A stretch of DNA of 64,000 nucleotides from Datnioides undecimradiatus (Eukaryota > Chordata > Actinopteri > Lobotiformes > Datnioididae), in assembly GCA_008933995.1 (NCBI GenBank), contig WARS01000011.1:19272516-19336515 (forward strand), read 5' to 3'. Below are positions 24,100-37,400 of this stretch, piece after piece. Each line of letters opens with the position of its first letter. The first letter of the stretch is position 1. The notes beneath the pieces are model-generated. The model was given only the letters and a program-made list of their open reading frames with translations. It did no database searches and had not been told where the DNA came from. The position numbers and the translations under genes were made by a program.

Positions 24100-27000
24100 G
24101 TCTCCTTCCTCTGGGACTCAACGGAGGCCTCCCCAAAAAACGCAAACTCAGTGGTCGGCCTGAGTTGAAGATATGGCCTGACAGGGACCCTGTGACTGCG
24201 AGGGGACAGAAAAATCAGGTCACTTCAGAGAGCTCATGGGAAACCGAATAAGTTACTCTGGGGGGAAGATGTAGAATGTGACTGTATGACAGGTGTGACT
24301 GGACACGATGGCAAGCTGTTTGTATTGTTTCGAGATATGTGAGGGCTTTCACTGCACAGTTACATACAAATGATTTTGTATATGTATGTTTATAATGTTA
24401 ACATCAATATGAACCACCTGGCAAATGTAGGAACAATCACAAATGAGATCATCAAACTCATACATGAAGCAATAAGCCGTTCTTCTGTCCTGCATTATGC
24501 CAGAAATAATGTGCAAATCCCAGTAACACTCCTGGATCTCATTCAGTTGCGTTACACATTGTATATGAATGGTAAAATAATAAGATCATATCATCATGAT
24601 ATCGTTCAGCTGAGAGTCAATATATCCCGTCCTCGCCTGAGCACCCACTCCAGCTCTGGGAACAGTATTTTGCTTAAAAGCAGCAGCAAATCCAGTTAAG
24701 AGCAAACTTGCCATATTCAGCAGGACAACATTAAGGGCGTCTAGTATTGTGACTGTTACACTGCATCAGCTCATCGTTGTTAGTAACCAAGTGTATGAGT
24801 TAAAAGGTAACTTTCAGACTCGATCAACCCTACATTCAGCAGGCTGCTCTGCTCTCAGATCCAGTATGAAGAGATATGTGCGTATGCTGTAGAGTATTGT
24901 GCCCACTGGTGTGTAAACTGAAAGCCTTTATGTTTGTTCTTCACAGGTTGTGACCTCTGTGCCTTCAACTGTAATCTGTGTCAATCAGTCAGCCGAGGCT
25001 TAATCTGAACAAGAGAGGAGCAGCCTGTTTAGGGCTGAAGGAGAGAAAGAAAAGAGCTATTGGGAGATGAACACGCTGAACACCATGATGGTCAAATTGA
25101 TGGAAAAAGCATTGCTGCTCACTGTGTAAACTTAGAGTCTCAGGAGCAACAGTCCAAAAAACAAAAGGGATTCAGGGGTTTACACGGGGAAACACAAAAG
25201 GGCTGTATATCTTCACATCACAGAGGCTGCGACAGGATACTTCTATTTCTATTGGAGAAATATTCTGTTGACCGAGCGTCGATCACAGCAGCACATGAAA
25301 GGACATCAACTATAAGTGAATGAAAGAGATAAACAAGCTCATCAGCAAACCCTGCACACTGAGGAAACACATTCAGGGTTACTGCTGGAAAGACTATTTT
25401 CTATAAACAGTCGTGTTACTTCACTGCTGCAGCACAGAGAAGAAGAAAGGCTTTACTTACAGAAACTTCCCCCATCGCCTCCTGTTAGCAGCAGCTGGTA
25501 TTAGTGGCAGTCCGATTACTCTGAGCAGCGTCACACTCACAGCTCCAGAAACAGCCCATAACCTGGCCACAGCTCTTCAGCCGGCCGTCTGCGGTCCTGC
25601 TCCAAGACCACAGTTTACTCCCAAAACCAGCCTGTTTTTCAGCAGTTTCGTTTGACCTTCAGCAAGCTCGCAGTCACAAGCGGCGGTCCATCGGAGGAAA
25701 AAACAGGAGCTGGCTAAATGATTATCTGAGGAAAGCCTCGCTTAATCTAATTAGACAATCTGTGGCTTCAGTGAGCACCAGAGAGACTGCTGCTGCAGCT
25801 CCTCCTGCTGAGAGGAACACACCATCTCTATACACACCAGGTCTGCACAGACCACGTCTAAACCTGCTGCTTCAGCTCGTCCTGCTGAGAGGGACACATG
25901 ACACACACCAGGTTCACACAGACTGGGTCTACACACACCAGGTGTAGTTACAGACCGAGTCACAGACTGAGACCGCACACACAAGATCTGTTCCCAAGAA
26001 CGGGCTTCAGCAGAAGATGTAACACTGAAGAAAACCACGGCAGTGATACTGAGGGAGGAACCACCAGAAAACACCCTAGCAACCAGTTAGTATCCCCCAG
26101 CAACCATTAGGGGAAAAACACAGAGACCAGCTAGAACAGTTTACCTAACCACTAAGAAAACCCCTCGCAGCTAGCACGTCGTCAGCGGCCACAGAGAAAC
26201 AGTCTAGCAACCCTCTAACTGTGATGTCTGTGCTGTTCTCAGTGATCTAACTGCAGTAGTTGCTGTTCACTGCTGTTGTTTTCATTTCTTTTAGACGCAC
26301 ACAAACTCGTGCACACGTCCCCTCCCCCCACAGGCTGACGTCAGGTGGCGCACACACGCACGTGACACACACACTCACAGGTGGATTACAGCACACAGAG
26401 ACACAGGAGGATTAACTGAACGCACACAGGGTGATATCACTGTTTCACATTTGCATGCTAGTGTTTTCACATTGGGCTAGCATGACCTTTGACCCTACAC
26501 TCTGAAGAGGGCTCCCACAGCATTGGACAGATCAGCCAGGGATTGGCCACACCTCCATACATTAAGCAGTCTATCAGAGCTCTGGATTCGTGCTTACAAC
26601 AAAACCCTGATTTATTTTTGTTATACATTCCTGAGCTGATACAAACGAAACTACACACTACGACTCAGATGGTGAGTAAATCTGATACTTTAAAAAAATG
26701 AATTCGTTCATCTCACAAAGAGAATAAAAATTAGAAATAATCTTACTTGATCAATTCATTCTTGGTCGGTTGGTTCAATTAGCACTGGTCGAGTTGACCT
26801 GGGATCAGCTCGGCAGTGAATGTGTGTGTGTGCGTGTGTGTGTAAACTGCCACCTAGTGGTCACACATAGTCAACACACAGCACCCATTCCAGCCACCTT
26901 GTCTGGTTCGTCTTATGTTTGTTTGTTTGTTTTTTTGCTGTTGGGGGAAAACCTTCCATCTACCACATCCTGACAAGGAATGAGAAAGACAGTATGAGAA

Positions 27001-27486
27001 CAGCTGTAGTTTCAGAGAACCGCAAACACATTTCTTATAATCCACAATGAACATTTTGGATATCTGAAATCCAACTGTTACTAGTCATAATGTGTCTGAA
27101 ATGGTGTATCTGCACAACTATCTGAAGTTAAAATGATAAATAGTATCATTGGACTGTAGATTTGGGAATACTTCCGAGTAAGAATTATATTGTCATATAT
27201 TATACGGATAACTGAATCAAAAACACAGTTGTGGTTGTTGAAAGCTAAAAACACATGAATGGCAACAGTGATAATATTATTATATATTATATTATATTAT
27301 TATTATTAGAAGACTGATGTTGTAGATATCCGAAACAACCGTTATGGACAGGAAGAATTTAGTTATGGATAACTTCGAAGTTCGTTTTTACTCGGAGGGA
27401 CTGAATTACTGCCACGCTTCCCCCATGGGACGGTCACGTGCATTTGCCAAACCGGTGCACAGCTGATCGTGACGTCACTCACCAAC
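24100..27486. other. divergent gap between ATP2B1 and BET1L
   Basis: The two genes point away from each other, so this 3.4 kb should hold both promoters and the ATP2B1 5' UTR, possibly with a distant non-coding first exon. No coding exon was recognised. An imperfect tandem duplication of about 75 bp lies at 25793-25925 (shared core TCCTGCTGAGAG then ACACACCAGGT). A CA-rich, CpG-containing patch lies at 26310-26400. Confidence 0.5.
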
Positions 27487-27493
27487 ATGGCGG
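27430..27493 (+). promoter_or_regulatory. BET1L proximal promoter: E-box, CRE and YY1-type motif at the ATG
   Basis: Upstream of the BET1L start lie a CACGTG E-box (27435-27440) and a perfect palindromic cAMP response element TGACGTCA (27470-27477), only 9 bp before the ATG. The start codon itself lies in AACATGGCGG (27484-27493), which fits the YY1 motif often found over translation starts of housekeeping genes. The closeness implies a very short 5' leader. Transcription start not determined. Confidence 0.6.
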
Positions 27494-30303
27494 ACTGGAA
27501 TAGAGGTACTGTTTTTTTGACACGTATTCACTTCTAATTATCAAGTCATTAACTGTCTCCGGCAACACGAAGCTACTGTTACAGCCGTGTGATACAGTGT
27601 GTAAACAACACATTAGACCTGCGGTATGTTTTTGTGTCTGATCCTGTAGTTTTAGCACGTGTTATGGTCGAACGATAGCTTGGAGATTAGCTAGCAGGCT
27701 AAGTAAAACTGTGGAGCGCTTAAAGGTCCGCTCTGGCATTAAACGAGTTTTGACGACTTTACCGGGAAAGATTTATCAAGTCCACCAAATCCTAATATCA
27801 TTTCTGCTAATTCCAGATGAGCTGATATTTATTGTGTGCCCACAGTCACCATCTAACATTCTGAGAATGAACTGAACTCTTGTGCATGTTGGCGTGTTTA
27901 CTTTTGCTGAATTGCATTAAAAACAAGGTTTGGACGGAAGGTCAGGACACGGAAGTCCCAGGGTTGTGTCAAATGCTTCTTGTCGATGTGTGTTCGCTCC
28001 TTACTCTCAATCTGAACCAAACCGTAAACCCAAACCCACATCAGTCATCTGTGCTACGTCTACACCACGACTACGGATGAGAAACGTCACTAAAATGATT
28101 TTAGTTATTTTAACAGTTGGCAGCGGCAAATTAGCACTCTGTTAACTTTAATTAGGGAAAACTATTAAGTCATTGTTATATTGGTGACGGCTGGACTGTG
28201 GTTTTATATGTCTTAAAAGAACATAAAATCAGATAGGCTGCCAACAGTAACCTTAATTGCCGCCAACACCAAGTCAACCTGGGCTAGCAGACGTTAATTC
28301 TGTGGATTTGGTGCCGGCGCTAGCATTAGCATAAATTTAGCTAATTCTTTCAGGCGGCTTTGTCTTATTTAAAAAAAATATATATATATCAGAAGGAGTA
28401 TCAGTCTGTTATTATCGAAACTTTAGCGTTTTAAGATCAGGTGAGTTTTACAATATGTATTTATAATTGTCATATAACATTAGCATATCTACACGATAAG
28501 TCACTAACGGTTAGCTAACAAACAGACGAGGTCATTGACGTTAGGTGGCGCCATTGGATTAGCGGGCTTTTTGACTCAACAGCATTTATTATAAAATTCG
28601 CCTGAAAAACATCTAGTTATGTAAAGCCATGTTTCTATTTACGTTTATCCACTTCACGTTTTAAAAGTCAAAATGCATTTTTATATATTTGTTTATATAA
28701 ATCACATGGAATAGGAGATTTGTAGATATCTGAAACTGTAAGCCCGACACACATAAATGGCAAAATTAATGTGATATGGCTCAGAAAGAATTTCATTTTG
28801 AAATGTTAATTGAAATGATAATTTAACTACCTTTACTGCCCTGAATGCAAAATATCATTAATACTCACACACCATACTAAATGGAGACAGACATATGTGA
28901 CAGTAAATGCCCTCTTGGTTGGTTAGTTGGTATACCTTGTTGTAACTTACAAAGATCAATTAAAACCCAGTTAAATAGGCTATTAATTAAGTTAATTTAC
29001 CATGCAGGCAAATTCATTGTTACAAGTGAATATTCAAGACCTTTTATCTTTTTAATGATCATTTTGGCAGTTGTAGTGGTCTAAACTACAGAAGCATCTC
29101 AGGACTTAACTCTGAAACGTAATATCTACAACAAAAAGTCCCACAAATTTAGACTTTAGACTGCTGTTTCATATTATTATATCTAATATCTGTGTGTGTT
29201 TCCAGGGCATGGCTCTGTGGACGACATGTTGGACGCTGAAAACAAACGGCTGGCCGAGAACCTGGCCACCAAAGTCTCCAGACTGAAATCTGTGAGTTGC
29301 ACAGTGTCATTATGTTTAATAAAGGTCTCAGGTTAATGATTTCAGAGGTGACCTGCAGTCCACACACCTGTTAGTATTAAAAGTTGTAATGTTTTATGTT
29401 TCTTCTTAAAAATCCGCCTTTTAATCCTCTGTTAAGTGTTCCTTAGCCCTGGAGGTGACACAGTGACTCAGTGCAATAAAAACCAAAGTGCTTTAACATG
29501 AAATCATCTGTCCTGTCTCTGAATCTGACAGCTGGCGTACGACATCGACAGAGAGGCTGAGGACCAGAACGAGTATTTGGACAGCATGGTGAGTCCTGAT
29601 GAGATACACAATTAAAAACAGTCTTTAAATAATTTGCCTTTTCTTTACATGCCATGTTCTTGGAAAGATCAGGTTTTTCAATTGTTGGCTGCCGTCAAGT
29701 TAAATCGTATCTACAGTCAGTTCCTCTCTTAGGATTGCATATCCCATGATTCATAGCTATTAGTACACTTTTAAAGCCTCATGGGAGTTGGAGTTCCTGA
29801 ACAGCAATAAATAAACAATGGTTTTATCTTTATCACGTTCACCACTCTGTGTGACTTTTGGACAAACTCATTGATACACCAGGTTGAGAACCTGGAAGTT
29901 GCTCTTTGAACAGTGGGAAAGATGCTGTGAAATCATTGTTCATCAGTCCACAATGGTAGCTCCTGATCTCATTTGGGTGCCCAGAAAATCAGATTTGTAT
30001 GCGTCTTCCAAATATTGAACGAATATTGTATGTGTTAGCTGAAATCTTGTTTTTTTCAAACATGCTCCTGCCTCTTTGTTCAGTTTGGAAAAGACTATCC
30101 ACAATCTTTCTCCCCTCCCCTCCTTTCCTTTTTAGGACTCGAACTTCCTGAGTGCGACGGGTCTGCTGAGCGGGAGCGTGAAACGTTTCTCCACCATGGT
30201 CCGATCCAGCAGAGACAACCGCCGCATCCTCTGCTATGTCTCCATGGGCTTGGTCCTGGTCTTCTTCCTGCTTTACTACCTGGTCTCCAGGATTCAGCGC
30301 TGA
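27487..30303 (+). CDS. bet1l: BET1-like protein, Golgi v-SNARE (GS15)
   Basis: BET1L is a tail-anchored Qc-SNARE acting in retrograde and intra-Golgi vesicle fusion with syntaxin-5, GOSR1/GS28 and YKT6. Four exons: 27487-27505, 29206-29291, 29532-29588, 30136-30303, total 330 nt, 109 aa (human about 111). It starts MADWNRGHGSVDDMLDAENK. The SNARE helix follows (NLATKVSRLKSLAYDIDREA, about residues 26-45), then SVKRFSTM, and a single C-terminal membrane anchor (about 86-104) ending LVSRIQR. All junctions have GT-AG ends and compatible phases (1, 0, 0). The closest alternative, BET1 itself, is excluded by the MADW start and the KRFSTM block. Confidence 0.95.
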
Positions 30304-32150
30304 CCAGATCACCCGGGAGCTGGTCCTGATGCGGGGCTCAGACTGTAGACCCCGACGTCATAATCATCTCTGTGGTTCTCCTGCACAGGAGAAGACTTTT
30401 TTACTCTGCACCAAAGCCAAAAAACAAACAGGAAGTAAACAGAAAAGATGAATTTAAATCGTTGATCTAACCAGCAGAGTGTGTTTGCCAGCTCAGTAGG
30501 GTGTGGGTGTGCTCTTATCGAAAATGCTGGTGTCTGTTGAGAAAGAACACAATCCTGGACATGAGGCCTTTTCCCTCTGCACTGGCTTTGCCACTTCCTG
30601 TCAGAGCCAGGAACTCCTAACATGGTCGAAGAGATGATGGAGCTTCAGTGCCGCTCAGGTCGGAGCGGCGCCCACCTCAGCTGAGTGTGACAGTCTGACA
30701 GACCTTCAGTCAAGACAAACTTGCCCCACGACAAATCTCGTTTCATTACAGAGAAGCTGTGTCTCAGTTCCAGACCACACAATAACAGAAATCAGTGAAG
30801 GAAACGAAGGAGCATCTCACAGCTGCTAACAATCAAAGGTCAGGGGGGAAATATGCTAAGTCTCTGTTAGACATTGGTGTTTTTCTTTGTTAAGTTTAAC
30901 TGGCAGTGTGTGGTGAGGTCAAAGTGTGATTGATGGTGACATGCATTATTATTATTTTGTATTCAAACAGCAGAAACATGACAGCATATGACAATTAATG
31001 ACAATTAATATGTAATATAAAAGACAAGTTTGTATGTAGTGTGGGGTTTAGACACAGCAGGTGAGCAGGAGGTGAAACCGCCATCTGCTATTGGCTGGTT
31101 TTCAGTGGGCCAAGTGAAGGACTTTAACTGTTAATGTTTAATTGTTTATGTTTTCATAACAGACATGGCCGTACGCCTGTAGTCTTGCCACGTTCTGTAA
31201 CATGTGACTATTTTTTCTTTAAAAAAAAAAGAAAAAGAAAAAAAACTTTATTCATTTCCTCCATCGCTTGTGTTTTCTGAGCATTCAATGGGCAGTTCTA
31301 GCTCAGTTTGTGTTTGCAGTTCAACATGCTTGTAATATTCTTATTAACTGGTGGGACCTGGTCTGTTTATGGTTTACAGGGAAATTTTGTATCATCACAG
31401 CTTTTTAAAAAATTCCACATCACTTCTGAAACACACTGAAAAACAGAGTTTCCTTTCTCTGTGTGTTTACATTCCAGCTGTCTGGACTGTTAATCAGCCA
31501 TAGCTGGTATTTAGCATTATTAATAATAATAATAATAATAGTAATAATAATACACATGTAATAAATATTTCTATTGTTGAAACTGTGGGGTATGTGGGGA
31601 TAGTTTCCTCTTTTGACATGGTTTCATTAGATTCTGGATCTTACTGCTAAAACAGTGTCTAATAAAAAAGCTGTATATTTTTGTTATACTCATAGTACAC
31701 AGTATCATAGTAACAGATTTCATTTTGGAAACCCAATGAGAATAAATTATAATCCAATAAACGATGGATATTTACAGTTCATCACATATTGGTGTCATTT
31801 GGTGCCAACACACAGACATGCTTTCGACTGAATTTCATTACATTTCTTTGTTATATTTTATCCAGCATAATATTCAGAGTGTTGTTGCAATCCAGGAATA
31901 ACTTTCTAATGAAGAAGAACAGTATGTTAACTTCACCTTGAAGTATAGTAAGAAATGAAAGGCACTGGAATTCAAATGTAAAACATTAAAACATACATTA
32001 AAAAACTTACCACATGTAAGTTATTTGTGTAGAAGTGATTACAGAATCTTTTTTTAAATATTTTTTAGGGAAATATTCAACATATTTAAAGAATGGAAAC
32101 ACATTGATTAGTTTATATGTTTTGGACTTGGAATAAAGTGTCTACAAATC
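30304..32150. other. BET1L 3' UTR and gap before DEAF1
   Basis: No coding exon seen. AT-rich, with an A-rich run at about 31221-31246 and an AAT trinucleotide repeat at about 31516-31553. Much of it is probably BET1L 3' UTR. Confidence 0.5.
31661..31666 (+). terminator. candidate poly(A) signal of BET1L
   Basis: AATAAA about 1.36 kb past the BET1L stop codon. Further copies occur at about 31741, 31756 and 32132-32137; the last is only about 345 bp before the DEAF1 ATG. Usage cannot be decided from sequence. Confidence 0.35.
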
Positions 32151-32179
32151 AAAAATGCTCTGATTCCAACTTCCTGTCT

Positions 32180-32478
32180 GTTAGTCGTTCGGCCACAGTG
32201 TGTCGCTTCGGATCCGCTCGTGTTCTTTCGTTAGTCTCCGGTACATCCCTTTCCTGAGACTTCATGAAAACAAACAGCCGAGCTGCCGCCGTCTCTCCGG
32301 GTTTGCTCGTTGGCTTTGTTGTCTTTTCCGTTAATTTCGTGTGAAATGATTTTAATTTTTGCAGACCATCGTTAACGGGTTCCCTGTTTGCAGTTCCTGT
32401 CTGGTTCGTACCGAGTTCGGTTGCGCTCGGATCCCGCGGCTGCTCGTTCACATTCGGCTCTTGTCGTTCGGCGGAAGA
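32180..32478 (+). promoter_or_regulatory. DEAF1 promoter/5' leader with a TTCG motif cluster
   Basis: CpG-containing sequence directly upstream of the DEAF1 ATG. TTCG occurs on the plus strand at 32188, 32207, 32227, 32336, 32405, 32416, 32453 and 32467: eight copies in under 300 bp, against about one expected by chance. TTCG is the core bound by the DEAF1 SAND domain, and mammalian DEAF1 is known to repress its own promoter. A role for these copies is inference. Confidence 0.5.
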
Positions 32479-34421
32479 ATGGACGAAGCGGACTCGGCCA
32501 CGAAGGCACTCGGGCTGGATGAACCGCCCATCGGCATACCGGCGGTTAACGGCTCGGATACCGAGTCGGAGGCCGAAGTCACCACGATGGCCGTGATGGC
32601 CGAACCGGGAAACATCGACATGGGAGCCGAGTCCCTTCCGAATCCAGACGAGGCCGAGGCGGCATTCGCAGGCAAGGCGTGCTTTAGCTAGCAGCAGGCC
32701 CCTGCTGAGCGGAGTGGCGCTAAAGCACAAAGTGTGATGATGTAGCTAAACACGATAAGACGGAGCACGGTGCAAAACACAAATATATGGCAAATGCATT
32801 ACTTTTTATAAATGACACTCAATAACTATTATAATATGAACTGCACAGCTCTCCAATAAATCGAACAATTATCGTATATTCTGGGGATTTGTAGTACATA
32901 CATACGGTTACCAAACTCCCTTTAATTATCGTAAGATTTAAAGATATTTAGCCTATACATAGCATATAACCTACGTATATCACAGTGTTTTTATTTCATT
33001 GAATGGGTTACAGTTTGTTTTACAATTCGGCACTAACACAGAGATATAATTGTCCAAAATAATATCAAATTCAAACTTTACGTTTTCACTGTTGATGTTA
33101 GCTGACAGCCCGCCACAGTGTACAAACTGGATTAAGATGATTGGCAGGACAAGATTAATATGGATTTTAAATAAGTAATATACGCCGAACTGAAGAGCAG
33201 TTACTTAAGATAAGTGCAGACTCACGTATTACATGATAGGTCATCGTAATGTCTATAACTTTGTTCCTAAGTATTAAAATGTAAGATATTGAATGTAGTT
33301 TGGTCAGGCTTAATTGGGTTTCAGGGCACATTAGTGTACAGGCTGGATGAGTGGTTGCTAAACAGCTGTGCAAAATAATAATTTACACAAGTTTCATGAT
33401 AATGTAACATTCAAACCTCTGAAAATTAATTTTAAATGTATATATTTTTCTGACTCCCAGATTACTGTCTGAGATACGCAGTGTGCATCTGACAATGAGG
33501 ACCCTTAACTGTAACCTCCATCACTGTGCACTCTTATTTTCTTTACTTCAACATATGCTAAAGGTCTTTCCTATAATGCCCTGTGTAGCACTACACGCTG
33601 TCATCATAACACTGCGGACTGGCTGTAATATTGTCATTTGATTTCTGCATTACTGGAGTACTACAGTCACTGTTACACATGTAGCTGTACTAATATGAAA
33701 ATGCACGTGTTGATAGATTATCTCAATCTCTCGTTTCTGCTCAGAGGTGACGGCTGTGACGGTGGCAGACGTTCAAGCTGCGGAGGACAATGTCTTTACC
33801 ACCACGGTCGCCACATCGGGAAGTCTCCCTGAGCACATGCTGGTAGATCAACACACGCTAATGGTCACGATTACAGTCTGTGCTATCCTATCAGCTTCGA
33901 GGAGCAGCAGACCTTATTAAATTGATGATTATTGTAAGCAGCGATGACCTGGCGTCAGCAGGAACAGCCAGCTGTTAGGAAACAGGAAGCAGCGTTTGTT
34001 TTGCTCTCTGTAGGGGTGTGATGTCTGGGCTGAATGTGAACGAGCGACTGTGAATTTGTGCCCAGATCAGCAGCTGATTGGCTACTTTCCTTCTGTTAAA
34101 TGGTAAAAACCTGTGTTTGTTGTTTGAGCTGCATATAAAGCACACTGCCATCTGCCGGCAAACCACGTGTGCTTCAAATAACCTGCATTTGAATCTTCTT
34201 TCACGAGACAGCCAGTCACTGCTGACACCTGCACCAGTGGTTCAGATGTCACTGCACCTTTAATCCACATTAATTACTAATTAGTATTTCATGTTTGCAC
34301 ACCCTCAAATGAACCAGTCTTCCATCAGTTTATTAGTTTCCACTTTAATGTCACTCCATGATAATAGTGGAGGTCAGCTCAGCCTCCGACTGTGCTCCAT
34401 CGTCTTTGTAAGTGTATATAA

Positions 34422-34465
<44 letters not shown>

Positions 34466-37400
34466 ACAGAGTGGGAGAACGACCCTGCAGCTGGGTGAAG
34501 GGCTCAGCACCCAGAAGGCCACGCTGATCGTGGTTCACACTGACGGGAGCATCGTTGAGGCTGCCGGCCTCAAGTCTGCCGCTGCCATGGCCTCAGGTAT
34601 GCGCGTGTGTGTGTGTGTGTGTCCCACTCCCTCTGCTGTGTCCATTTCGAACCAGATGACCAGTCTCCACGTCTCGATGTGGACGTTGAGGATGTGACAC
34701 GAGGCTGGATTTAGTGCTTCTTCCAAACTGCATTAAAATCCTGTTGTCATAGCAACAAGTCCTTAAACTCAGACGTGCAAAAGTGCGGCCTTATTGACCG
34801 CGACATGGATCGTGACCAGGACATTTTAGCTCGAACCCCATACTTACTGTACTTCCAGATGCATGACGAACAAGTGATGGACCAGTTATGATTTAGATGA
34901 GAACGCACTGCTTATTAGAAATAATTATGATTTGTTGATGTAATTACCACAGTTAAGTTATTAAAATGAAGAGTTACCTGTACCTTTGCACAGTAAATTA
35001 CATAATAAAATACAGGCTTGTTTGTTAAAAGTTGTTTCACTTCAAAAGTCGGTTGCACATCCATCATGGGAGCTGAAACGCAGAAGAACAAACAAGACAA
35101 TTCACAAAGGCACAGATTCACATGTTGAACCCCAGTGCATGCTGGGAGCTTTCCCAGCACTCCTACCTGCAAGCTAGCCAGCTAGCTAACATGCAGCTGT
35201 GCACGTGTGATCATTTAAACGCTGATCATGTTGTCACTCTCGCCTCAGTTTGTCTCAATTTCAAAATAAAAGCGCGCTGTTTTTAAAGAGAACAAACCAG
35301 CTTCTAGAGAAGCGGAGCTAGCTCCGTCGCTCTCTCAGTCTGATCTCCTGTTGCCGTTCAGGTCCACAGACTCCGCCCACGCCGCTGACTCCGCCCCAGG
35401 ACAAAGACTCCTGCTCCAAGTACAACTGGGACCCCTCGGTGTACAACAACGAGCTGCCGGTGCGCTGCAGGAACACCAGCGGAGTCCTCTACAAGAACCG
35501 ACTGGGCTCAGGTGAGCAGCACGCCTGTACGGGGGATTCTCTGATAACGTGGCCGCCGCCTGATCCTCGTCGAGTAATTTGTGCGGTAATTAACCGCGTT
35601 GTGTCCAGGAGGGAAAGGCCGCTGCATCAGACACAACCAGCAGTGGTTCACTCCCACCGAGTTTGAAGGCCTGGCAGGAAGAGCGAGCAGCAAAGACTGG
35701 AAGAGGAGTATCAGATACGCCGGCAGGCCGCTGCTCTGCCTCATACAGGTACGACCGCTCAGGTGTGACCCCGCTGCACTGCACCGCCGACGCTGCATTA
35801 CATCACACACAGATCACAGATCAGTTTAGAAAGGCAGAGTCACGTTTTGTTTGTATTTTAACCTTGTGTGTGTGTCTTGGCGTGTTTGCAGGAGCGAATC
35901 CTGAACCCCCACGCTGCCTCCTGCACCTGTGCAGCCTGCTGCGACGACCTGACAGCGGTGAGTCAGCAGGACTGGTCCCGGTCCTGGTCCTGGTCCCAGT
36001 CCCGGTCCTGGTCCTGGAAAGGAGGAAGCAGCTCAGAACCAGGGAGCAGAGTGAACGAAGTAGATTGTGTTTATGTGTCAGACAACGTGATGGATCCAGT
36101 CATCACTCAGTCAATGAATCAATCAATTGGCCTTTTATCAGTGACAGAGTCGGTCACTCAGGCTGCTTTTAGCCTCATTAAGACGACTCAAGTTAGGTTC
36201 AGCCGCATTTTGATGAAAAGTCACGTTTTACTGAACTAACCATCGACCGACAGCGTGTGTGTTCAACCAGACTGCACACACACGATAACTGGCGGCTGAC
36301 AAATGTCATTTCAGTTCATAACAAGTGGGAAAAACCTTGTTCCTGTTCAAGTCATAATTTAGTTGCAGATTCACAGCCGAGCGCTAACAGCTGCATCAGG
36401 CGTCTCTGTTTGATGCAGCTTTACTCGACAGGAGGTAACGGCAGGTCATTTCTTCTTATTAGGACGTGGGTCTAAAAGAAAACCGGAGGAGCATCTTAAC
36501 CACGCGCTGTGTTTTCCCCCGCGCTCTCAGAACATGACGGGAAGCTCTCAGGGGCCAAATTATGTCATTTTCCTCTTTCCCAGCAGCTCCAGGCGCAGCC
36601 TCGGGCCATTTACGGCCATTTTTAGCTTCGCCCCGCGGAGCCGGGGAGGAAGAAAATCACCCACCTGACATCCAGCCGATGGTTTCAGTTTGCGTCTGTC
36701 TTCTTCTCTCCGCAGTGTTCGAAGGAAGCGGACTCTCTGGTCACAGAAAACATCAGCATGGTAAATCTAAACTGTTTTTAATTCAAATATTCACAATAAC
36801 TCTGTTTTTCTCTGTCATACGATCACATTCAAGATGGAACTCAGCTTAAAGTTTCACTGTTCACCGCTGATGATGTCGCTTTCTCAGCCTCGCCGACTAA
36901 ACTGATCGATGAAATCAAACTAAAACGGGACTTTGAACCAGCAACAGCGTCAGAAACTAAACTACATTTAAACTCACGTCAAAATGTCGACATGTTCCTG
37001 TGGAATGTGCTTTTTAACGGTTTTACTCGGTTGTGCTCCCTCAAACAGATACACACACTGAGTGATTCGCTTCAGGTAAACAGAGTGTTTCTGAGGAAAC
37101 TCAAACACTTTTAAAGACTCACACTCAGACGTCTCCTCTCTCTCGGCTTCAGACGGGACCGGTCCGCCTCTTCGTCCCGTACAAGAGACGGAAGAAGGAC
37201 AGCGAGCCTCCGGTCACGCCCCCTAAAAAGGAACTTCCTGCCACCAAGAACATCACGCTGGCCCCCGGGACCACATGTACGTCAGGTGACCTCTGTCTGA
37301 CGTGTGATTGGAGCAGAGAGTGAAAAGTTCATTCTCCTGTTAAATCAGTTTGGAAGGAAAAGTACAAGTTTTATGACCCGAGCTGTTGAAAACGACGTTG

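Noticed and set aside
35663-36172. Long plus-strand frame through DEAF1 exons 5-6
   Set aside because: A reading in the wrong frame that includes the intron hexamer array (LVPVLVL-type repeats).
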